Below are positions 1-4,924 of a DNA stretch of 7,061 nt, piece after piece. Source of the DNA: Rhodobacteraceae bacterium UBA3087 (lineage in GTDB: Bacteria > Pseudomonadota > Alphaproteobacteria > Rhodobacterales > Rhodobacteraceae). The notes below the pieces were generated by a model that made no database searches, was not told where the DNA came from, and was given only the letters and a program-made list of their open reading frames with translations. The stretch is taken from NCBI GenBank assembly GCA_002367285.1, contig DFBF01000174.1, positions 46,671 through 53,731 of the forward strand, given 5' to 3'. A program made the position numbers and the translations under genes. The stretch's first letter is position 1; every line of letters begins with the position of its first letter.

Positions 1-552
1 ATCCAGGCTTGGGAATACCAGCCGCTGGGGCCGTTCCAGGCCAAGGCAACCGCGACGACCATTTCGCCCTGGATCGTCCCCGCCGCCGCGCTGGAGCCGT
101 TCCGCACCACCACGCCAGAGCGTGAAAAGGATCTGCTGCCGTACCTGGCCGAACCAAAACCTGGCCTGTTCGACATCGACCTGGAGGTCACCCTGGCCCC
201 CGAGGGCAAGGCGGAAACCACCATTGCGAAGACGAACTATGCGCAGATGTATTATTCTGCGGCACAACAGTTGGCGCACCATACGACGTCAGGCTGCGGC
301 ATGAATGTGGGTGATCTGTTGGGATCGGGCACCATTTCCGGCCCGACGAAATCCGAGCGCGGATCTCTTCTGGAACTCAGCTGGGGTGGCAAGGAGCCCC
401 TGACGCTGGACAGTGGCGAAACCCGCACCTTCCTTGAGGATGGCGATACGCTGTCCCTGAAGGGGACCGCCAAGGGCAACGGTTTCCAGGTTGGGTTTGG
501 TGACTGCACGGGCACGATCCTGCCTGCGCTTGACGACCCTTATAGGCGTTGA
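1..552 (+). CDS. fahA: Fumarylacetoacetase, C-terminal part (5' end lies outside the window)
   Basis: This enzyme hydrolyses 4-fumarylacetoacetate to fumarate and acetoacetate, the last step of tyrosine/phenylalanine/homogentisate degradation in the cytoplasm. The frame is open from base 1 to the TGA at 550-552 and gives 183 residues of a protein that is usually 400-430 long. It starts inside the catalytic core, at the IQAWEYQPLGPF motif (residues 1-12). Against the mouse enzyme from memory, Y6 and K15 fall on Tyr244 and Lys253, and T111 in GSGTISGP (108-115) on the substrate-binding Thr350. GSLLELSW and the closing GFGDCTG are also family hallmarks. The mouse Gly256 position is Ala here. The metal-binding acidic residues and the catalytic His lie in the missing N-terminal part. 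The gene converges with the next one, with only 17 bases between stops and no terminator hairpin visible. The family call is very secure. Confidence 0.96.
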   Translation: MQAWEYQPLGPFQAKATATTISPWIVPAAALEPFRTTTPEREKDLLPYLAEPKPGLFDIDLEVTLAPEGKAETTIAKTNYAQMYYSAAQQLAHHTTSGCGMNVGDLLGSGTISGPTKSERGSLLELSWGGKEPLTLDSGETRTFLEDGDTLSLKGTAKGNGFQVGFGDCTGTILPALDDPYRR

Positions 553-569
553 TTATGGGGCGCTGGATA

Positions 570-1133
570 TCACCCGCCGCTTTGCCAGTTGAGGATAGCC
601 TCGCTGGGCACAAGCAGCATGATGACGTTCAGCGCCAGACCATCGCGGATCAGCCATGTGGTAAAGACTTCGAACCCCACAATGATCGCGATACTGACCC
701 AGATCGGCAGGCGCAGCGCCAACCAGAAGCCCACGAACATCGCCGCAATGTCGGCCGCCGAGTTGATCACTGCATCGCCCCAATATTCGCCGCTGACGGT
801 GAATTCGCGGTAACGGTTGATCACAGCTTCGGTGTTTTCGCCAACTTCCCAGGCGCATTCAACAAGGGTTGCAATCAGCAGCCGCCAGCCCAGACCAATG
901 CGGCGCAAAACCAACCAGGTCGCGCCATAAAACAGGAAACCGTGGATCAGGTGGCTGGGCGAATACCAGTCAAACAGATGTTGCGAGCCCTGGCCGCTGT
1001 CATCTCCGGAATACCAGATGCGGATGTCACCACAGGGGCAGATCACATTGCGCCCCATCATCCACAGGATGACCAACGTGGCGGCAAAAACGAAAAACGT
1101 GGCCCAATAGGGCAAATAACGACGATCAAACAT
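570..1133 (-). CDS. DUF2585 (UPF0314) integral membrane protein
   Basis: The function of this family is unknown. The 187-residue protein has about five hydrophobic stretches, near residues 11-27, 62-80, 82-96, 121-142 and 144-161, so it should sit in the inner membrane. The family signature is clear: ICPCG (31-35, a CxC pair), SQHLFDWYSPSHLIHG (50-65), WEVGENTEAVINRYRE (95-110) and GDAVINSAADIAA (119-131). The reading frame extends 90 codons upstream, but that stretch is antisense to the neighbouring metallo-hydrolase gene. I placed the start at the ATG read from 1133 because MFDRRYLPYWA directly precedes the first membrane segment, as in the family. Another ATG at 1163 would add ten residues; neither has a strong ribosome binding site. 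The gene sits head-to-head with the MBL gene, 48 bases apart, and tail-to-tail with fahA. The family call is secure; the exact start is less so. Confidence 0.88.
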   Translation of the reverse strand: MFDRRYLPYWATFFVFAATLVILWMMGRNVICPCGDIRIWYSGDDSGQGSQHLFDWYSPSHLIHGFLFYGATWLVLRRIGLGWRLLIATLVECAWEVGENTEAVINRYREFTVSGEYWGDAVINSAADIAAMFVGFWLALRLPIWVSIAIIVGFEVFTTWLIRDGLALNVIMLLVPSEAILNWQSGG

Positions 1134-1181
1134 GCGGGGATGGAAACATACAGCCCCGCCCATGCCTAGGAAGGAAACACC
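1134..1181. promoter_or_regulatory. Short divergent gap with an inverted repeat
   Basis: Only 48 bases separate the start codons of the - strand DUF2585 gene and the + strand MBL gene, so their promoters must overlap each other or lie inside the opposing gene. The gap holds an inverted repeat with 6-bp arms, GCGGGG at 1134-1139 and CCCCGC at 1154-1159, separated by 14 bases. It could be an operator or simply an RNA hairpin. I could not identify convincing -35/-10 boxes. That the repeat has a regulatory role is inference from its position. Confidence 0.35.
1168..1175 (+). promoter_or_regulatory. Ribosome binding site that sets the MBL-fold gene start
   Basis: AGGAAGGA lies six bases before the ATG at 1182 and is a strong Shine-Dalgarno sequence. 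It supports this start over the internal ATG at 1212, which would remove the first ten residues. Confidence 0.75.
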
Positions 1182-2132
1182 ATGGCCAAGGCTTTTGCAT
1201 CGCAAGGCGACATGACCGAAAAGAAAATCACCTTTGATGAGGTGGGCGATGGCGTCTATGCCTTTACCGCCGAGGGCGACCCGAATTCGGGCGTGATCAT
1301 TGGCGACGACAGCGTGATGATCGTCGAAGCGCAGGCCACCCCGCGCCTGGCCAACAAGGTGATCGAATGCGTGCGCTCTGTGACCGACAAGCCGATTTCC
1401 CACGTGGTTCTAACCCACTATCACGCCGTGCGCGTGCTGGGGGCGTCGGCCTATGGCGCAAGCCAGGTCATCATGGGTGACGCAGCCCGCGCCATGGTTG
1501 TCGAACGCGGTCAGGAAGACTGGGACAGCGAATTCCAGCGTTTCCCGCGCCTGTTCGAAGGCCACGAAAGCATCCCCGGCCTGACCTTTCCAACCACCAC
1601 GTTTTCCGACGACATGACCGTGTATCTGGGCAACCGTCGCGTTGACCTGATGCACCTGGGCCGCGCCCACACGGCAGGCGATATCGTCATCCATGTGCCT
1701 GACCAGAACGTCATGTTCACCGGTGACATCGTCGAATACCACTCGGCCTGTTATTGCGGCGACGGGCATTTCGGCGACTGGGGCAGCACGTTGGACAATA
1801 TCGCCTCCTTTGACGTGGACGCCATTGCGCCGGGTCGCGGCGACGCCTTGATCGGCAAAGACATGGTCGAAGCGGCCATCGAAAACACCCGCGATTTCGT
1901 CGAAAGCACCTATTTCCCGGCGGCCAAGGTGGCGGCGCGCGGCGGCTCTCTGAAAGAAGCCTGGGACGCAGTGCGCGAATCCTGTGACCCCAAGTTCGCC
2001 GACTATGCGATCTATGAGCACTGCCTGCCCTTCAATGTCGCACGCGCCTATGACGAAGCCCGCGGCATCGACACGCCCCGCATCTGGACCGCCCAACGCG
2101 ACCTGGACATGTGGGCGGCGCTGCAAGGCTGA
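1182..2132 (+). CDS. MBL-fold metallo-hydrolase with an incomplete metal site
   Basis: This is a 316-residue metallo-beta-lactamase-fold protein without a signal peptide, so it is probably cytoplasmic. The fold is visible from the N-terminal strands (DGVYAFTAEGDPNSGVIIGD, about 23-42) and the motif order. The usual HxHxDH metal motif reads HYHAVR (H79, H81, then V83 and R84). The third site-1 His is present as H163 in GRAHTAGD and the bridging Asp as D182 in FTGD. The usual late His in PGHG is replaced by R219 in PGRG. The three-His site and the bridging Asp remain, while the Asp and two His of the second metal site are gone. A CYC pair (190-192) near H187 and H196 might offer other ligands. 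It is the first gene of the operon with the FAD hydroxylase and the DUF2783 gene, so a role in aromatic breakdown (thioesterase, lactonase or other hydrolase) is plausible, but its substrate cannot be read from the sequence. Confidence 0.9.
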   Translation: MAKAFASQGDMTEKKITFDEVGDGVYAFTAEGDPNSGVIIGDDSVMIVEAQATPRLANKVIECVRSVTDKPISHVVLTHYHAVRVLGASAYGASQVIMGDAARAMVVERGQEDWDSEFQRFPRLFEGHESIPGLTFPTTTFSDDMTVYLGNRRVDLMHLGRAHTAGDIVIHVPDQNVMFTGDIVEYHSACYCGDGHFGDWGSTLDNIASFDVDAIAPGRGDALIGKDMVEAAIENTRDFVESTYFPAAKVAARGGSLKEAWDAVRESCDPKFADYAIYEHCLPFNVARAYDEARGIDTPRIWTAQRDLDMWAALQG

Positions 2133-2161
2133 CCAGCCACGCATGACTCAGATCAAACGGG

Positions 2162-2190
2162 GGGGGCTATGGCTGTGCCATCATGCCCCC
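2162..2190 (+). other. RNA hairpin between the MBL gene and the flavoprotein gene
   Basis: The 84-base gap after the MBL gene can fold as GGGGGC (2162-2167) with GCCCCC (2185-2190). An asymmetric internal loop (one base against three) follows, then ATGGC (2169-2173) pairs with GCCAT (2177-2181) around a TGT loop. There are 11 pairs, nearly all G-C in the outer stem. No T-run follows, so it is not an ordinary intrinsic terminator. It ends 15 bases before the ribosome binding site of the next gene. It may tune transcript ends or relative expression within the operon; that role is inference. Confidence 0.5.
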
Positions 2191-2205
2191 GCCGCACCCC
2201 GCCTG

Positions 2206-2210
2206 AGGAG
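2206..2210 (+). promoter_or_regulatory. Ribosome binding site that sets the flavoprotein start
   Basis: AGGAG lies six bases before the ATG at 2217. This favours that start over the upstream in-frame ATG at 2169. The upstream ATG lies inside the intergenic hairpin, and it would add sixteen residues (MAVPSCPRRTPPEENP) that do not look like part of the protein. Confidence 0.8.
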
Positions 2211-2216
2211 AACCCA

Positions 2217-3827
2217 ATGAACAAGATTTTCGAAGTTCCGATGTATGCGTACAGCCGCAGCCCGGATCAGGACAGCGAAACGCCCATCCGTCGCCCCGTT
2301 GTTGTGATCGGTGCCGGCCCGATTGGTCTGGGGGCCGCGATTGATCTGGCGCAACAGGATGTGCCGGTTGTCGTATTGGATGACAATGACAAGGTCTCGT
2401 TCGGGTCGCGCGCCGTATGTTACGCCAAGCGCCCGCTGGAAATCCTGGATCGTCTGGGCTGTGGCCAGCCGATGGTCGACAAAGGTGTCGAATGGAGCAT
2501 CGGCAAGGTCTTCTTTGATGAACGCAAGATTTTTGAATTCGACCTGCTGCCCGAGGACGGTCACGAGCGCCCCGCCTTTATCAACCTGCAACAGTATTAC
2601 TTCGAAGAATACCTGGTGAACCGGGTCACCGAACTGCAAGCCGAAGGTAAGCAGATCGAAATCCGTGGCAAGAACAAGGTCTCGGCCATTGGCGCCCATG
2701 ACAACCACGCCACGCTGGAAATCGACACGCCCGAGGGGCCTTATAACCTCGAGGCCGAATGGCTGATCGCCTGTGACGGCGCCAGATCGCCCACCCGTCA
2801 AATGATGGGGCTGGATTTCGTCGGTCGTGTGTTCGAAGACAACTTCCTGATTGCCGATGTGATCATGGAGGCGGATTTCCCCACCGAACGGTGGTTCTGG
2901 TTCGATCCCCCCTTCAACAAGGGTCAATCGGCGCTGTTGCACAAACAGCCCGACAATGTTTGGCGCATAGACCTGCAACTGGGCTGGGACATCGACAAGG
3001 AAGAAGAAAAGAAACCCGAAAACGTCATTCCACGCCTCAAAGCCATGCTGGGCGAAGACGTGGAATTCGAACTGGAATGGGTGTCTATTTATACGTTCCA
3101 GTGCCGCCGGATGGAAAAATTCCGCCACGGTCGTGTGTTGTTTGCTGGCGACAGCGCCCACCAGGTATCGCCTTTTGGCGCGCGCGGGGCGAACTCGGGC
3201 TTGCAAGACACAGACAATCTGGCCTGGAAGCTGAAACTGGTGATAGATGGCAAAGCCCCCGAGGCCCTGTTGGACAGCTACAGCCAGGAACGCGTGCACG
3301 GGGCAGAGGAAAACATCCTGAACTCGTCGCGCTCGACCGACTTTATCACGCCAAAATCGGACATGTCCCGGATCTTGCGTGACGCGGTGCTGGACCTTGC
3401 CGAAACGCACGACTTTGCCCGCCCGCTGGTCAATGCCGGCCGCCTGTCGGTGCCCTGCACCTATGACGGCTCTGCTCTGAACATGGCCGACGCCCTGGAT
3501 GGACCCGAGTGCACACGCCCCGGATCGCCCTGTCCTGACGTGAAACTTGGCGACGATTTCCTGTTGCGCCAGCTGGGGGGGGAATTCACCCTGCTGACCA
3601 TCGACGCGGACGCGCCGGACCTGATCGAAGAGGACGGCATCGAAGTCACCCGCTTGGCCCTGTCAGCCAAGGAAGACACCACCGGCGCCCTCAAAGCCCG
3701 CTATCTGGGCGATGAACCCTCGGCGGTCTATCTGATCCGCCCCGACCAACACGTCGCGGCCCGCCGTCCGTCGTTTGACGAAAACCTGTTCCGCGCCGCA
3801 ATCCGCCGCGCCACTGGCAAGGAGTAA
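2217..3827 (+). CDS. Group A FAD-dependent aromatic hydroxylase (MhpA/MhaA-like)
   Basis: This 536-residue single-component-type flavoprotein belongs to the p-hydroxybenzoate hydroxylase superfamily, which uses NAD(P)H and O2 to hydroxylate phenols. All three fingerprints are present: the FAD Rossmann motif GAGPIG (32-37), the DG motif CDGARSPTR (186-194), and the GD motif AGDSAHQVSPFGARGAN (310-326). A C-terminal thioredoxin-like domain, typical of the MhpA and phenol hydroxylase branch, runs from about residue 441 to the end. It is likely to be annotated as 3-(3-hydroxyphenyl)propionate hydroxylase by similarity. I favour 3-hydroxyphenylacetate 6-hydroxylase (homogentisate-forming, MhaA-like) because of the nearby fahA, the size of about 60 kDa, and the tiny protein encoded five bases downstream. 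Substrate choice is inference; the fold and enzyme class are secure. The coding region contains a run of eight G at 3575-3582. Confidence 0.93.
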   Translation: MNKIFEVPMYAYSRSPDQDSETPIRRPVVVIGAGPIGLGAAIDLAQQDVPVVVLDDNDKVSFGSRAVCYAKRPLEILDRLGCGQPMVDKGVEWSIGKVFFDERKIFEFDLLPEDGHERPAFINLQQYYFEEYLVNRVTELQAEGKQIEIRGKNKVSAIGAHDNHATLEIDTPEGPYNLEAEWLIACDGARSPTRQMMGLDFVGRVFEDNFLIADVIMEADFPTERWFWFDPPFNKGQSALLHKQPDNVWRIDLQLGWDIDKEEEKKPENVIPRLKAMLGEDVEFELEWVSIYTFQCRRMEKFRHGRVLFAGDSAHQVSPFGARGANSGLQDTDNLAWKLKLVIDGKAPEALLDSYSQERVHGAEENILNSSRSTDFITPKSDMSRILRDAVLDLAETHDFARPLVNAGRLSVPCTYDGSALNMADALDGPECTRPGSPCPDVKLGDDFLLRQLGGEFTLLTIDADAPDLIEEDGIEVTRLALSAKEDTTGALKARYLGDEPSAVYLIRPDQHVAARRPSFDENLFRAAIRRATGKE

Positions 3828-3832
3828 TCCAC

Positions 3833-4027
3833 ATGTCCGATCTGAACCTTCAGCCGAACATTCCCGGCGCCGATGACTTCTATGCGGGCCTGCTTGCAGC
3901 CCATGACGGGTTGTCAAAAGAAGACAGCGACGCGCTGAACGCCCGCCTTTTGCTGGTATTGGCCAACCATATCGGTGACCGCGCCGTCCTGGACAACGCG
4001 ATCGCCGTTGCCAAAGCCAGCGCCTGA
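3833..4027 (+). CDS. DUF2783 small protein, candidate hydroxylase coupling subunit
   Basis: This 64-residue acidic protein (roughly 6.7 kDa) has no signal peptide or membrane segment and should be a cytoplasmic, mostly helical protein. The recognisable core is DDFYAGLLAAHDGLS (14-28) followed by LNARLLLVLANHIGD (35-49), which I assign to DUF2783. Its AAGGAG ribosome binding site (3819-3824) lies at the very end of the flavoprotein gene and the start codon is only five bases after that stop codon. The two proteins are thus probably translationally coupled and made in similar amounts. In Pseudomonas putida U the large flavoprotein MhaA needs a small coupling protein MhaB of about 6 kDa to hydroxylate 3-hydroxyphenylacetate. 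By size and gene order this protein could be its counterpart. I could not compare it with MhaB directly, so the role is inference. Confidence 0.85.
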   Translation: MSDLNLQPNIPGADDFYAGLLAAHDGLSKEDSDALNARLLLVLANHIGDRAVLDNAIAVAKASA

Positions 4028-4047
4028 TCCAGGCACCTGAAACAAGC

Positions 4048-4074
4048 AAAACGCCGCCCTTGGGCGGCGTTTTT
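4048..4074. terminator. Strong intrinsic terminator, probably bidirectional
   Basis: ACGCCGCC (4051-4058) pairs perfectly with GGCGGCGT (4063-4070) around a CTTG loop. The stem extends by AAA (4048-4050) with TTT (4071-4073), and a T-run closes it on the + strand. The matching A-run on the left gives a T-run on the - strand. It lies between the convergent ends of the DUF2783 gene and the peroxiredoxin gene and can serve both. Confidence 0.92.
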
Positions 4075-4092
4075 CATTGTGGAAACAGCGTT

Positions 4093-4112
4093 GGATCAGC
4101 TGGGATCAGCTG
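4093..4112. repeat. Perfect 10-bp tandem duplication across the peroxiredoxin stop codon
   Basis: GGATCAGCTG occurs twice in direct succession (4093-4102 and 4103-4112). Read on the - strand, one copy encodes the end of the protein (ADPS) and the next supplies TGA in frame. With a single copy the frame would read on to TLFPQ before stopping. Confidence 0.8.
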
Positions 4113-4749
4113 TTGTGCGCAGATACGGCAACTTGATGTCCACATCACCGAACTTCGCTTTTGCCTCATCATCCGACAAGGCCATAGACACAATCACGTC
4201 CTGCCCCTTCACCCAGTTGGCAGGCGTTGCAATCGCCGTCCCAAAGGTCGCCTGCAACCCGTCAAGCGCACGCAGCACTTCGGCAAAGTTGCGTCCCACC
4301 GACATCGGGTAGGTCATGATCAACTGTACCTTCTTGTCCGGTGAAATGATGAATACCGACCGCACGCTGGCGCTGTCCGCCGCCGTACGTCCATCGGGCA
4401 GGTACGCCTCGGCGGGCAACATATCAAAAGCCTTGGATACGGCCAAATCTTCGTCCGCAATGATCGGGAACCCGGCCTTCGCACCGGCGAAACCTTCGAT
4501 GTCGGCTTTCCAGCCCACATGCTCTTCGGCGCTGTCGACAGACAGACCAATCACCTTGGTGCCACGTGCAGCCCACTCATCCGCCAACTGCGCCACGGCC
4601 CCGAATTCGGTCGTGCAGACAGGCGTATAATCCTTGGGGTGCGAAAAAAGAATCGCCCAACTGTCGCCAATCCAGTCATGAAAGGTAATCTCACCCTGGT
4701 CAGTCATCGCGGTGAAGTTCGGCACCACATCATTGATTCTCAGTCCCAT
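4096..4749 (-). CDS. 1-Cys peroxiredoxin (Prx6 type)
   Basis: This thiol peroxidase reduces H2O2, organic hydroperoxides or peroxynitrite in the cytoplasm. The 217-residue length is normal for the Prx6 group. The active site PKDYTPVCTTE (38-48) holds the peroxidatic C45 with T42 of the PxxxTxxC motif, and the conserved Arg is R130 in SVRSVF. C45 is the only cysteine in the protein, so there is no resolving Cys and reduction must come from an outside thiol. YPMSVGRNFAEVLR (147-160) and the C-terminal extension to about residue 210 are typical of the group. The start is supported by AGGAG (complement of 4756-4760), six bases upstream. It is transcribed divergently from the aldehyde dehydrogenase gene. 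The stop codon lies inside a 10-bp tandem duplication, which probably altered the last residues. The call is secure. Confidence 0.95.
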   Translation of the reverse strand: MGLRINDVVPNFTAMTDQGEITFHDWIGDSWAILFSHPKDYTPVCTTEFGAVAQLADEWAARGTKVIGLSVDSAEEHVGWKADIEGFAGAKAGFPIIADEDLAVSKAFDMLPAEAYLPDGRTAADSASVRSVFIISPDKKVQLIMTYPMSVGRNFAEVLRALDGLQATFGTAIATPANWVKGQDVIVSMALSDDEAKAKFGDVDIKLPYLRTTADPS

Positions 4750-4924
4750 ATCGGTCTCCTATTCAAGTTTCGCTTACTCAATAAGTACGAACGATTGGTC
4801 CGATGTGAAGACCTGTAATTGGATATTTTCGCGCTTTCAAAGATTTGATCAAATCATTGCGGCACGACTTGCACGTGCCCAAATCCAGTGACACAGTGGC
4901 ACCAACCCGGAACCGGAGAGAAGC
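4750..4924. promoter_or_regulatory. Divergent promoter region with a 14-bp palindrome
   Basis: These 175 bases lie between the start codons of the peroxiredoxin (-) and aldehyde dehydrogenase (+) genes and are more AT-rich than their surroundings, so both promoters should be here. The centre holds the perfect palindrome GATTTGATCAAATC (4842-4855), a candidate operator about 70 bases from the + strand start and about 92 from the - strand start. A second, looser inverted repeat is GGCACG (4861-4866) with CGTGCC (4874-4879). I saw no convincing sigma-70 boxes or OxyR-type motif. A GGAG ribosome binding site (4915-4918) precedes the + strand gene. Confidence 0.6.

Noticed and set aside
549..1169. 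Open reading frame of 206 codons on the + strand across the DUF2585 gene
   Set aside because: The translation is a polar, Gln/Asp/His-rich antisense shadow, while the - strand gives a clear membrane protein with DUF2585 motifs.
1134..1403. N-terminal extension of the DUF2585 frame up to 1403
   Set aside because: This part is antisense to the start of the MBL gene, has a His/Gly-rich shadow composition and would put 90 residues before the usual first membrane segment.
1410..2144. Open reading frame of 244 codons on the - strand opposite the MBL gene
   Set aside because: Antisense shadow; the + strand frame has a strong ribosome binding site and MBL-fold motifs.
2181..3410. Open reading frame of 409 codons on the - strand opposite the flavoprotein
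   Set aside because: No recognisable motif and low-complexity antisense composition; the + strand frame carries all three flavoprotein fingerprints.
4886..4898. Short direct repeat CAGTG-ACA-CAGTG before the aldehyde dehydrogenase start
   Set aside because: Five-base arms are too short to separate from chance, and there is no further support.
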